Source: Caulobacter rhizosphaerae (GTDB lineage: Bacteria; Pseudomonadota; Alphaproteobacteria; Caulobacterales; Caulobacteraceae). Taken from it: 64,000 nucleotides of DNA. Each line of letters opens with the position of its first letter. The first letter of the stretch is position 1. The translations under genes were made by a program, and so were the position numbers. The notes beneath the pieces were generated by a model that saw only the letters and a list, made by a program, of their open reading frames with translations, was not told the DNA's origin and made no database searches. Location of the stretch: positions 2,038,501-2,102,500 of the forward strand of contig NZ_CP048815.1 of the NCBI RefSeq assembly GCF_010977555.1. Reading direction: 5' to 3'. Of this stretch, positions 27,301-30,382 are shown in pieces.

Positions 27301-28228
27301 GCTGGGCGATCCGGACCAGGCGCTGTCGGCCCTGCCGGTGCTGGGGGGCGAGCAGGCCCGGCGCCTGCAGGAATTGTCCCGAACGAGGCCCCGCCTGACC
27401 GGCGCGCGCGCGCCTTGCGCCGCGGAAGACTTTCAGATCGATCCGCCTGTCTATGTGCTGGACGGGGAGCTTGGCCTGGCGCCGATTGGGGTTGCGGGCG
27501 AGCTCTACATCGCCGGCGATGGGCTGGCGCGGGGTTATCTGGGGCGGCCTGGCCTGACGGCCGAGCGGTTCGTGGCCAACCCGTACGGCCCGGCCGGCTC
27601 GCGGCTTTACCGGACCGGCGACCTGGTGCGCTGGCGCCAGGGCGGTGAGCTGGAGTTCCTGGGGCGGCTGGACCACCAGGTCAAGGTGCGGGGCCACCGC
27701 ATCGAGCTTGGCGAGGTGGAGGCGGTGCTGCTGGAGCAGCCCGGGGTGGCCCAGGCCGTGGCCGTGGTGCGCGAGGACGCGCCGGGGGACAGGCGGCTGA
27801 CAGCCTATGTGGTGGGCCGCGACCTGGACGCGGGCGACCTGCGCGCCCGGGTCCGGGCCCGCAGTCCCGGCTACATGGTGCCCTCGGCGATCGTGGTGCT
27901 GGACCAGCTGCCGCTGACGGCCAGCGGCAAGGTCGACCGCCAGGCGCTGCCCGCGCCCGAGGAGCGGCCCGAGCTGATCGGCGACTATGTCGTTCCCAGC
28001 ACGCCCCTGGAGGAGGCGCTGGCGGCGATCTGGGCCGAGACCCTTCGGCTGGACCGGGTGGGGGCGCAGGACAACTTCTTCGACCTGGGCGGCCACTCGC
28101 TGCTGGCCACCCAGGTGGTCTCGCGGGTGCGCGAGGCCCTGCAGGTGGAGCTGCCGGTGCGCGCCTTCTTCGAGGCCCCCACCGTGCGCCAGCTGGCGGA
28201 GCGAATCGCTGACGTCCCCAAGGTCTAA
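6359..28228 (+). CDS. NRPS1: six-module nonribosomal peptide synthetase with TubC-type docking domain
   Basis: A 7289-aa synthetase. Residues 1-52 (MDVETLVASLREAGAEV..., ending in a helix with RRRRAEVLEFI) match the TubC N-terminal docking domain, which receives an upstream synthetase. The modules are C-A-nMT-T (from residue 61), C-A-nMT-T (1522), C-A-T (2977), C-A-nMT-T (4033), C-A-T (5494) and C-[truncated A]-T (6550). Every C domain has HHILSDG and every T domain has DNFFDLGGHSL. A-domain codes read by eye predict Val, Phe, Pro, Val and Pro for modules 1-5. There is no epimerase or thioesterase; the protein ends 16 residues after the last T. The first C is the same as the internal ones, so this is probably not a lipo-initiation module. 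ATG 6359 is preceded by GGGAGAAGG; upstream in-frame codons lie in unrelated sequence. Confidence 0.95.
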   Translation: MDVETLVASLREAGAEVSLGENGLMLAAPKGSLSPALVAEVRRRRAEVLEFIQSLPVGTAPPLTRQARPERLPLSFAQERLWFLEQLGVGTSYTMPNFLRLEGPLDVGALEASLGALVARHEPLRTRFAVRDGEPVQVIDPPGPFELTVRDLGGLEADAREAKAQALQQAEIERPFDLERGPLFRAELLRLGPQDHVLLMSMHHILSDGWSLLGIIPRELGALYEAFLEGRPSPLAPLEVQYADYALWQRQWLRDEALERQLAYWRERLAGAPPVLELPTDRPRPPVESFRGAALPFTLPGTLSEGVRELARREGVTPFMVFLAAFQVLVSRWSGQTDVVVGSAIAGRDRRELEPLVGFFVNTLALRTDLSGDPSFRTLLGRVKETTLGAYAHQDLPFEKLVAELAPERDLGRHPIFQTMVTFNNVPHEDLELRDLSWNQVGGRITTAKFDLELHLFEGLGIDGFFEYATDLYEASTIERLLEGLTCLLEGALGDPDQALSALPVLGSEQARRLAVEWNATASDYPRDRPVHALFSEQAGRAPQATALALGEATMSYGELEARSNQLAWHLKARGVGPEVVVGLCLERSFEMVVGLLAILKAGGAYLPLDPDYPAERLAFMLADAGAALTLSAGPLWSGLGLEGPAVLLDEEAQAIAGRSDQAPPPAAGPLNLAYVIYTSGSTGSPKGVGTVHRNIARLVRSVEYARFDADTVMLLMAPLTFDAATFELWGALANGGRLVLYPDKVIDIARIGQTIDQGGVNSAWLTAGLFQQVADEGIEHLSGLRQLVAGGDVLSPVHVRRLRELAPGCALINGYGPTEGTTFTTTHAVASVTTATVPIGRPIANTQVYVLDGELGLAPIGVAGELYIAGDGLARGYLGRPGLTAERFVANPYGPAGSRLYRTGDLVRWRQGGELEFLGRLDHQVKVRGHRIELGEVEAVLLEQPGVAQAVAVVREDAPGDKRLVAYVVAEAQGLKAAHAQAYEEAREENVEQWETLFDDAYGASETAAAPSFRGWNSSYTGAAIPLEQMREWRDQTLERIQDLEPGAILEIGCGVGLLLEHLAAGRDYTGTDISAAALGGLQRWLDEQPALSHVRLLRREATQFEGWEAGAFDTVVLNSIIQYFPDGEYLLSVLSQALDLVGPQGQVFVGDVRQLDLIKAFHASVQLDKAPAGLSVGRLKARVARAMAQDKELLVAPGFFEAAREQLGVGQVRALLKRGRYVNELTGYRYDVILSRQEQARYAAVELEGDDQALERLDEQLAQHRPARVRVRGVANHRLAQDAAAARLMETMEENASVAQLREALKAHPARGQDPEAFWALAQARGYQAQISWSGGGEGRFDVELVDPGQVQTPLDLPAEPAGAWSEHVNDPLLGQLTQQLGARLREALKAKVPDYMTPSAILALDQLPLTANGKVDRQALPAPEERPELIGDYVVPSTPLEEALAAIWAETLRLDRVGAQDNFFDLGGHSLLATQVVSRVREALQVELPVRAFFEAPTVRQLAQRVEVAQKEQEGLSRPPLTRQARPERLPLSFAQERLWFLEQLGVGTSYTMPNFLRLEGPLDVGALEASLGALVARHEPLRTRFAVRDGEPVQVIDPPGPFELTVRDLGGLEADAREAKAQALQQAEIERPFDLERGPLFRAELLRLGPQDHVLLMSMHHILSDGWSLLGIIPRELGALYEAFLEGRPSPLAPLEVQYADYALWQRQWLRDEALERQLAYWRERLAGAPPVLELPTDRPRPPVESFRGAALPFTLPGTLSEGVRELARREGVTPFMVFLAAFQVLVSRWSGQTDVVVGSAIAGRDRRELEPLVGFFVNTLALRTDLSGDPSFRTLLGRVKETTLGAYAHQDLPFEKLVAELAPERDLGRHPIVQVMIGMHNVPQDQLELAGLTLKPAGGRITTAKFDLELHLFEGLGIDGFFEYATDLYEASTIERLLEGLTCLLEGALGDPDQALSALPVLGSEQARRLAVEWNATASDYPRDRPVHALFSEQAGRAPQATALALGEATMSYGELEARSNQLAWHLKARGVGPEVVVGLCLERSFEMVVGLLAILKAGGAYLPLDPDYPAERLAFMLADAGAALTLSAGPLWSGLGLEGPAVLLDEEAQAIAGRSDQAPPPAAGPLNLAYVIYTSGSTGSPKGVGVAHGGLSNLIAAQLKLFRLDDARRVIQCSRPNFDAFMWECGMTLCSGAALHLLAPQSAGVDLADALIAGQVTTMTVLPSVLSLLRPEDFPHLETVIVAGEICPPSLAERWSGQVEFVNAYGPTEDTVCATCGVVGPLAGQRIPIGRPIANTQVYVLDGELGLAPIGVAGELYIAGDGLARGYLGRPGLTAERFVANPYGPAGSRLYRTGDLVRWRQGGELEFLGRLDHQVKVRGHRIELGEVEAVLLEQPGVAQAVAVVREDAPGDKRLVAYVVAEAQGLKAAHAQAYEEAREENVEQWETLFDDAYGASETAAAPSFRGWNSSYTGAAIPLEQMREWRDQTLERIQDLEPGAILEIGCGVGLLLEHLAAGRDYTGTDISAAALGGLQRWLDEQPALSHVRLLRREATQFEGWEAGAFDTVVLNSIIQYFPDGEYLLSVLSQALDLVGPQGQVFVGDVRQLDLIKAFHASVQLDKAPAGLSVGRLKARVARAMAQDKELLVAPGFFEAAREQLGVGQVRALLKRGRYVNELTGYRYDVILSRQEQARYAAVELEGDDQALERLDEQLAQHRPARVRVRGVANHRLAQDAAAARLMETMEENASVAQLREALKAHPARGQDPEAFWALAQARGYQAQISWSGGGEGRFDVELVDPGQVQTPLDLPAEPAGAWSEHVNDPLLGQLTQQLGARLREALKAKVPDYMTPSAILALDQLPLTANGKVDRQALPAPEERPELIGDYVVPSTPLEEALAAIWAETLRLDRVGAQDNFFDLGGHSLLATQVVSRVREALQVELPVRAFFEAPTVRQLAQRVEVAQKEQEGLSRPPLTRQARPERLPLSFAQERLWFLEQLGVGTSYTMPNFLRLEGPLDVGALEASLGALVARHEPLRTRFAVRDGEPVQVIDPPGPFELTVRDLGGLEADAREAKAQALQQAEIERPFDLERGPLFRAELLRLGPQDHVLLMSMHHILSDGWSLLGIIPRELGALYEAFLEGRPSPLAPLEVQYADYALWQRQWLRDEALERQLAYWRERLAGAPPVLELPTDRPRPPVESFRGAALPFTLPGTLSEGVRELARREGVTPFMVFLAAFQVLVSRWSGQTDVVVGSAIAGRDRRELEPLVGFFVNTLALRTDLSGDPSFRTLLGRVKETTLGAYAHQDLPFEKLVAELAPERDLGRHPIFQTMVTFNNVPHEDLELRDLSWNQVGGRITTAKFDLELHLFEGLGIDGFFEYATDLYEASTIERLLEGLTCLLEGALGDPDQALSALPVLGSEQARRLAVEWNATASDYPRDRPVHALFSEQAGRAPQATALALGEATMSYGELEARSNQLAWHLKARGVGPEVVVGLCLERSFEMVVGLLAILKAGGAYLPLDPDYPAERLAFMLADAGAALTLSAGPLWSGLGLEGPAVLLDEEAQAIAARPDQAPPPAAGPLNLAYVIYTSGSTGSPKGVGMTHGAIVNLLTAPAMAYPASVGPVLQLTPLHFDVSVQEIFLALTRGARLVLVDAAIRQDPERLVECLDRWGVRHLFCPQVLLEQLALAWRRSRPDLALSEVYQAGEALVANAAILEMIAASQARLINHYGPAESHVVSAFVLPSDGVERHAPIGRPIANVQLYVLDGELGLAPIGVAGELYIAGDGLARGYLGRPGLTAERFVANPYGPAGSRLYRTGDLVRWRQGGELEFLGRLDHQVKVRGHRIELGEVEAVLLEQPGVAQAVAVVREDAPGDRRLTAYVVGRDLDAGDLRARVRARSPGYMVPSAIVVLDQLPLTASGKVDRQALPAPEERPELIGDYVVPSTPLEEALAAIWAETLRLDRVGAQDNFFDLGGHSLLATQVVSRVREALQVELPVRAFFEAPTVRQLAQRVEVAQKEQEGLSRPPLTRQARPERLPLSFAQERLWFLEQLGVGTSYTMPNFLRLEGPLDVGALEASLGALVARHEPLRTRFAVRDGEPVQVIDPPGPFELTVRDLGGLEADAREAKAQALQQAEIERPFDLERGPLFRAELLRLGPQDHVLLMSMHHILSDGWSLLGIIPRELGALYEAFLEGRPSPLAPLEVQYADYALWQRQWLRDEALERQLAYWRERLAGAPPVLELPTDRPRPPVESFRGAALPFTLPGTLSEGVRELARREGVTPFMVFLAAFQVLVSRWSGQTDVVVGSAIAGRDRRELEPLVGFFVNTLALRTDLSGDPSFRTLLGRVKETTLGAYAHQDLPFEKLVAELAPERDLGRHPLVQVVVALHNVPHAPLSLPNLQLRQCGGEHDTAKFDLELHLFEGLGIDGFFEYATDLYEASTIERLLEGLTCLLEGALGDPDQALSALPVLGGEQARRLAVEWNATASDYPRDRPVHALFSEQAGRAPQATALALGEATMSYGELEARSNQLAWHLKARGVGPEVVVGLCLERSFEMVVGLLAILKAGGAYLPLDPDYPAERLAFMLADAGAALTLSAGPLWSGLGLEGPAVLLDEEAQAIAGRPDQAPPPAAGPLNLAYVIYTSGSTGSPKGVGTVHRNIARLVRSVEYARFDADTVMLLMAPLTFDAATFELWGALANGGRLVLYPDKVIDIARIGQTIDQGGVNSAWLTAGLFQQVADEGIEHLSGLRQLVAGGDVLSPVHVRRLRELAPGCALINGYGPTEGTTFTTTHAVASVTTATVPIGRPIANTQVYVLDGELGLAPIGVAGELYIAGDGLARGYLGRPGLTAERFVANPYGPAGSRLYRTGDLVRWRQGGELEFLGRLDHQVKVRGHRIELGEVEAVLLEQPGVAQAVAVVREDAPGDKRLVAYVVAEAQGLKAAHAQAYEEAREENVEQWETLFDDAYGASETAAAPSFRGWNSSYTGAAIPLEQMREWRDQTLERIQDLEPGAILEIGCGVGLLLEHLAAGRDYTGTDISAAALGGLQRWLDEQPALSHVRLLRREATQFEGWEAGAFDTVVLNSIIQYFPDGEYLLSVLSQALDLVGPQGQVFVGDVRQLDLIKAFHASVQLDKAPAGLSVGRLKARVARAMAQDKELLVAPGFFEAAREQLGVGQVRALLKRGRYVNELTGYRYDVILSRQEQARYAAVELEGDDQALERLDEQLAQHRPARVRVRGVANHRLAQDAAAARLMETMEENASVAQLREALKAHPARGQDPEAFWALAQARGYQAQISWSGGGEGRFDVELVDPGQVQTPLDLPAEPAGAWSEHVNDPLLGQLTQQLGARLREALKAKVPDYMTPSAILALDQLPLTANGKVDRQALPAPEERPELIGDYVVPSTPLEEALAAIWAETLRLDRVGAQDNFFDLGGHSLLATQVVSRVREALQVELPVRAFFEAPTVRQLAQRVEVAQKEQEGLSRPPLTRQARPERLPLSFAQERLWFLEQLGVGTSYTMPNFLRLEGPLDVGALEASLGALVARHEPLRTRFAVRDGEPVQVIDPPGPFELTVRDLGGLEADAREAKAQALQQAEIERPFDLERGPLFRAELLRLGPQDHVLLMSMHHILSDGWSLLGIIPRELGALYEAFLEGRPSPLAPLEVQYADYALWQRQWLRDEALERQLAYWRERLAGAPPVLELPTDRPRPPVESFRGAALPFTLPGTLSEGVRELARREGVTPFMVFLAAFQVLVSRWSGQTDVVVGSAIAGRDRRELEPLVGFFVNTLALRTDLSGDPSFRTLLGRVKETTLGAYAHQDLPFEKLVAELAPERDLGRHPIFQTMVTFNNVPHEDLELRDLSWNQVGGRITTAKFDLELHLFEGLGIDGFFEYATDLYEASTIERLLEGLTCLLEGALGDPDQALSALPVLGSEQARRLAVEWNATASDYPRDRPVHALFSEQAGRAPQATALALGEATMSYGELEARSNQLAWHLKARGVGPEVVVGLCLERSFEMVVGLLAILKAGGAYLPLDPDYPAERLAFMLADAGAALTLSAGPLWSGLGLEGPAVLLDEEAQAIAARPDQAPPPAAGPLNLAYVIYTSGSTGSPKGVGMTHGAIVNLLTAPAMAYPASVGPVLQLTPLHFDVSVQEIFLALTRGARLVLVDAAIRQDPERLVECLDRWGVRHLFCPQVLLEQLALAWRRSRPDLALSEVYQAGEALVANAAILEMIAASQARLINHYGPAESHVVSAFVLPSDGVERHAPIGRPIANVQLYVLDGELGLAPIGVAGELYIAGDGLARGYLGRPGLTAERFVANPYGPAGSRLYRTGDLVRWRQGGELEFLGRLDHQVKVRGHRIELGEVEAVLLEQPGVAQAVAVVREDAPGDRRLTAYVVGRDLDAGDLRARVRARSPGYMVPSAIVVLDQLPLTASGKVDRQALPAPEERPELIGDYVVPSTPLEEALAAIWAETLRLDRVGAQDNFFDLGGHSLLATQVVSRVREALQVELPVRAFFEAPTVRQLAQRVEVAQKEQEGLSRPPLTRQARPERLPLSFAQERLWFLEQLGVGTSYTMPNFLRLEGPLDVGALEASLGALVARHEPLRTRFAVRDGEPVQVIDPPGPFELTVRDLGGLEADAREAKAQALQQAEIERPFDLERGPLFRAELLRLGPQDHVLLMSMHHILSDGWSLLGIIPRELGALYEAFLEGRPSPLAPLEVQYADYALWQRQWLRDEALERQLAYWRERLAGAPPVLELPTDRPRPPVESFRGAALPFTLPGTLSEGVRELARREGVTPFMVFLAAFQVLVSRWSGQTDVVVGAQSAGRDGRELEPLVGFFVNTLALRTDLSGDPSFRTLLGRVKETTLGAYAHQDLPFEKLVAELAPERDLSRHPIFQAMVTLHNVREETLVLKGLAWRRTGGEILTARFDLNLNIFEGEGFAGILQYATDLYESSTIERLLEGLTCLLEGALGDPDQALSALPVLGGEQARRLQELSRTRPRLTGARAPCAAEDFQIDPPVYVLDGELGLAPIGVAGELYIAGDGLARGYLGRPGLTAERFVANPYGPAGSRLYRTGDLVRWRQGGELEFLGRLDHQVKVRGHRIELGEVEAVLLEQPGVAQAVAVVREDAPGDRRLTAYVVGRDLDAGDLRARVRARSPGYMVPSAIVVLDQLPLTASGKVDRQALPAPEERPELIGDYVVPSTPLEEALAAIWAETLRLDRVGAQDNFFDLGGHSLLATQVVSRVREALQVELPVRAFFEAPTVRQLAERIADVPKV
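6539..10921 (+). repeat. NRPS1 module 1: C-A(Val)-nMT-T
   Basis: A 4383-nt unit. A-domain pocket read against GrsA: D235 A236 F239 W278 V299 G301 G322 T330 F331 K517 (DAFWVGGTFK), one residue from the classic valine code DAFWIGGTFK. The pocket cassette is about 8427-8880. The methyltransferase insert (about 9270-10520) has motif LEIGCGVGLLLEHL and VVLNSIIQYFP, as in NRPS N-methyltransferases. Predicted residue: N-methyl-Val. The C domain carries the post-C7 cassette beginning HPIFQTMVTFNNVP. Confidence 0.85.
10922..15286 (+). repeat. NRPS1 module 2: C-A(Phe)-nMT-T
   Basis: A 4365-nt unit. The pocket reads D A W T I A A V C K, essentially the gramicidin/tyrocidine phenylalanine code. The cassette at about 12809-13236 breaks sharply from the repeat after the SPKG motif and rejoins at PIGRPIAN. 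The nMT is present. The C domain has its own post-C7 cassette (HPIVQVMIGMHNVPQ), found only here in the window. Predicted residue: N-methyl-Phe. Confidence 0.85.
15287..18454 (+). repeat. NRPS1 module 3: C-A(Pro)-T
   Basis: A 3168-nt unit without methyltransferase. The pocket reads D V Q F Y A H V V K, close to the proline codes DVQFIAHVVK and DVQLIAHVVK. Where other modules have the nMT, the A8-A10 stretch reads RRLTAYVVGRDLDAGDL. Proline needs no N-methyl group, consistent with the missing domain. Near-identical to module 5. Confidence 0.85.
18455..22837 (+). repeat. NRPS1 module 4: C-A(Val)-nMT-T
   Basis: A 4383-nt unit with the same A pocket as module 1 (DAFWVGGTFK, valine) and the same nMT. 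The post-C7 cassette of the C domain differs (HPLVQVVVALHNVPHAP) and is shared with NRPS3 module 3. Predicted residue: N-methyl-Val. Confidence 0.85.
22838..26005 (+). repeat. NRPS1 module 5: C-A(Pro)-T
   Basis: A 3168-nt unit, to the eye the same sequence as module 3 in C, A pocket (DVQFYAHVVK) and T. Predicted residue: Pro. Modules 4-5 repeat the order nMT-Val then Pro. Confidence 0.85.
26006..28225 (+). repeat. NRPS1 module 6: C-[A truncated]-T
   Basis: The C domain is complete (HHILSDG) with a unique post-C7 cassette and a local change to VVGAQSAGRDGRELE. After GEQARRL (ending 27367), 83 unique bases (27368-27450) replace 1013 bases of the module-5 type sequence. The frame rejoins at YVLDGELGLAP. 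The net loss is 930 nt (310 codons), in frame. Motifs A1-A5, including the phosphate loop and substrate pocket, are gone; A6-A10 and the T domain remain. The module cannot activate its own amino acid. Confidence 0.9.
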
Positions 28229-28742
28229 CCCCTAGCCTAACCACCATAAAACCTATGCGTGCATCTGCACGCATGCGGCAATTTGCCGCATGCGTCGCCG
28301 GATCGCGCCTATCCGTTGCCCAGCAAGGAAAATGCAAACGAACGAGCGTTCTTGTCGCTCATCGTCCGTAATTCAGTGAAACTTTCCATTTCGACGGCAT
28401 TTAGTCTCCTGTCATCCTTTGATTGCGGGATACGACAAAATGAATTTGGCGTCGAAAGTGAGCGTTGGCTCCCATTCAAGACTAGAATCGAGAATGGGTT
28501 ACCAGCGCTGTCATCTCAAAATCCAACGCGGCGCTGACGCGCGCTGCTCACAGAGGCAGGGCAAATTCAGAAGCGGTCAATTTGACCGGAAGTCGCGATC
28601 TTAGCGAACCATAACGACAGTTCACGACCGGAGGCGATGAAACTGCAATCAAAACTTTAGGTAGGAGTAATCTAACACTAAGGCGTGTTTGACAAATGTG
28701 GGGGGGCTTTTAAACCGCCGTGCCTCGGAGGAGGGGCAACTA
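28229..28742. other. 514-nt AT-richer intergenic region without a convincing gene
   Basis: Beyond the paired hairpins just after NRPS1 I see no supported coding sequence; short open frames here lack ribosome-binding sites and family resemblance. Base composition is clearly less GC-rich than the flanking NRPS. A TTGACA at 28689-28694, with TAAACC 16 nt on at 28711-28716, is a weak candidate promoter for the MucR-type gene. Confidence 0.6.
28255..28295 (+). terminator. two overlapping hairpins after NRPS1 (probable terminator)
   Basis: Arms ATGCGTGCA (28255-28263) and TGCACGCAT (28266-28274) pair perfectly around 2 nt. ACGCATGCGGC (28269-28279) pairs perfectly with GCCGCATGCGT (28285-28295) around AATTT. 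They share bases, so they are mutually exclusive. Hairpin 2 has 11 bp and lies 40 nt after the stop, but no U-run follows. Confidence 0.55.
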
Positions 28743-29276
28743 ATGACTGCGCATTTCACTGTCGACGCTACGGCGAGAATGGCGACGGATATCGTCATCG
28801 CCTATCTGGGCCAGCGCGTCGTCGAGCCTGAGCAACTGCCTGATCTGCTAATCGCGGTGCGAACGGCATTGGCGGCCGATTTAGGCATCGCCAGTCCAGA
28901 TTTGGATGTGGCGTCCGTCGCGCCCGCCGCGCCGCACCTAGCTCCGGCGCCGTCGGCCTCGCCGTCGGTCACGCCGAGAATGACTATCGAACAGTCGATC
29001 ACCCCAGATCACTTGATCTCGTTCGAAGACGGCTTGCCCTATAAGTCGCTCAAGCGTCACCTGATGGCGCGCTACAACATGACGCCGGAACAGTATCGCG
29101 CCAAGTGGGGGCTGCCTGCCGACTATCCCATGGTGGCGCCAAACTACGCGGCCGAACGCTCGGCGGTGGCCAAGCGATCTGGGCTGGGCCGTAAATCGTT
29201 GGGGCTCGCGGCCGGCGGCGAAGTCTCGACCGCCAAAGTCGCTGCGGTGGCCTCTCGGCGAAAGTCTAAGGCCTAG
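28743..29276 (+). CDS. Ros/MucR-family transcriptional regulator
   Basis: A 177-aa protein. The C-terminal half holds the MucR DNA-binding region: SITPDHLISFEDGLPYKSL, KRHLMARYNMTPEQYRAKWG and YPMVAPNYAAERS (about 85-140), then GLGRKS. In the classical Ros zinc finger the first two ligands are Cys; here they are Ser93 and Asp96, as in many Caulobacterales relatives that fold without the usual site. MucR proteins are global, H-NS-like regulators binding AT-rich targets in Alphaproteobacteria. One inside this cluster could control it, and the AT-richer gap just upstream is a natural target. ATG 28743 has GGAGGAGGGG 8 nt upstream. Residues 60-80 are an Ala/Pro linker and the tail is Lys/Arg-rich. 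Confidence 0.85.
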   Translation: MTAHFTVDATARMATDIVIAYLGQRVVEPEQLPDLLIAVRTALAADLGIASPDLDVASVAPAAPHLAPAPSASPSVTPRMTIEQSITPDHLISFEDGLPYKSLKRHLMARYNMTPEQYRAKWGLPADYPMVAPNYAAERSAVAKRSGLGRKSLGLAAGGEVSTAKVAAVASRRKSKA

Positions 29277-29312
29277 GTAAAATGGCGGGACGATGAGTTA
29301 GACTTGTTTCCC

Positions 29313-29335
29313 GTCAGCCGCTCGGTTAGGCTGAC
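29313..29335 (+). terminator. weak hairpin after the MucR-type gene
   Basis: GTCAGCC (29313-29319) pairs with GGCTGAC (29329-29335) around a 9-nt loop, 37 nt after the stop. There is no U-run, and the next gene's ribosome-binding site follows within 10 nt. It could be a terminator or a leader structure of the small membrane protein gene. Confidence 0.25.
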
Positions 29336-29354
29336 AACAGCCTTGGAGGCGAGC

Positions 29355-29552
29355 ATGAAGTCTGATGCCTGGCAACCTAAACCCCGCAAGGATCCTCTTG
29401 GCGTCGGGTTGCAGACCAAGCGGCGCGAAGCTGAAGCCGAAGCGAACACCATAAAACGCAAGCGTTTGCTTTTAATTTCGACGCTCTTGGGCTCGGCCGC
29501 GGCCGCCTCGACCCTGATGTTCATCGCGTTCGCGGTGATGGGCCCGCACTAA
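29355..29552 (+). CDS. small single-pass membrane protein, unknown function
   Basis: A 65-aa protein. Residues 1-36 are charged and hydrophilic. KRKRLL precedes a single hydrophobic segment, about residues 38-62 (LLLISTLLGSAAAASTLMFI and on), ending MGPH. The positive charges before the helix predict a cytoplasmic N-terminus. ATG 29355 follows GGAGG by 5 nt, a good start; an upstream in-frame TTG at 29304 has no such support. I recognise no family. It lies downstream of the MucR-type gene and convergent to the phosphopantetheinyl transferase, 38 nt away. Confidence 0.6.
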   Translation: MKSDAWQPKPRKDPLGVGLQTKRREAEAEANTIKRKRLLLISTLLGSAAAASTLMFIAFAVMGPH

Positions 29553-29590
29553 GCGCGCGCTAGACGATCATGTCGGCCGATGGTCGCCGC

Positions 29591-30268
29591 TCACCCGGGC
29601 AGCAGCGTTACGCCGACGATCATGTGCCCTGCCGCGACCATCCATCGGCCGACGAGGCGGGCCTCCCATTCACGCGCCCCGGCGATATGATCGCCGAATT
29701 GAAAGCCAAAGCAGCCGCTTTCGCCCGCGCGCTCGCTGACACGAACCTCAACGTCTTGGAAGTCGAGGTAGGCGTCGGCAACCGGGTTATAGCACTTATA
29801 CAGGGCTTCCTTCGCGCAGAAGGCCAGCAAGGGTCCTGTGGGCGCGTCGTGTTCGAAGGCTGCGAGCTCGGCGGGCGTGCACACCAGTTCGGCCGACCCT
29901 TGCGGCATCGGCCTCATGATCTCCAAATCAAGCCCGATTGAGCTGGCGTGTTCGACCTGGGCCACGGCGGCCGCGCAAAGGTGGGCCGTGTGCGCGATGG
30001 CGCCGGTGAATCCGTCCGGCCAGATGGGGCGGCGTGTCTTGCCGACCGGAACCGCGATCGGAGCGAGGTTCCATCCTCCAAGCGCGCGGCGGGCGCAGGC
30101 CCGTCCCGCAGCGAACTCGCGCCATCTTTGCGGCGTGGCCCTTCCCACGGCGGCGGCCTCTTCAGGATAAAGCGCATATTGCGCCTCTCCGAGCTCACCC
30201 ACCCCGACACGGACCGGCGCGGCGAAGAGTGACTCGACTTTTGAGGCAAGTGCGGAACCGGGCGGCAT
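29591..30268 (-). CDS. Sfp/EntD-type 4'-phosphopantetheinyl transferase
   Basis: A 225-aa protein with the Sfp-superfamily motifs: REFAAGRACARRAL (50-63), IGLDLE (111-116, the magnesium-binding G-[IL]-D-x-E site) and FCAKEALYK (150-158, the second motif with the catalytic KEA-x-K). It transfers phosphopantetheine from CoA to the active Ser of carrier domains. With about 14 T domains and a free carrier protein in this window, activation of the assembly line is its obvious job. ATG 30268 was chosen over GTG 30283 because GGGAGA lies a good distance upstream. It is divergent from the CmlA-like gene across about 115 nt, which should hold both promoters. No clear -35/-10 pair is visible there. Confidence 0.9.
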   Translation of the reverse strand: MPPGSALASKVESLFAAPVRVGVGELGEAQYALYPEEAAAVGRATPQRWREFAAGRACARRALGGWNLAPIAVPVGKTRRPIWPDGFTGAIAHTAHLCAAAVAQVEHASSIGLDLEIMRPMPQGSAELVCTPAELAAFEHDAPTGPLLAFCAKEALYKCYNPVADAYLDFQDVEVRVSERAGESGCFGFQFGDHIAGAREWEARLVGRWMVAAGHMIVGVTLLPG

Positions 30269-30382
30269 TCCGTCGTCTCCCACTTAGAGAAATCTAGGCA
30301 AAATCTATCTTGATCGCGTGCGGTCGATATTGCCTTATGGATTAGCCGACATTTGAGTGAGCAATCTATCTGCGAGGTTGAC

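Noticed and set aside
28259..28537. Open frame of 92 codons in the gap after NRPS1
   Set aside because: It starts inside the hairpins, lacks a ribosome-binding site, and has a composition unlike the coding sequences around it.
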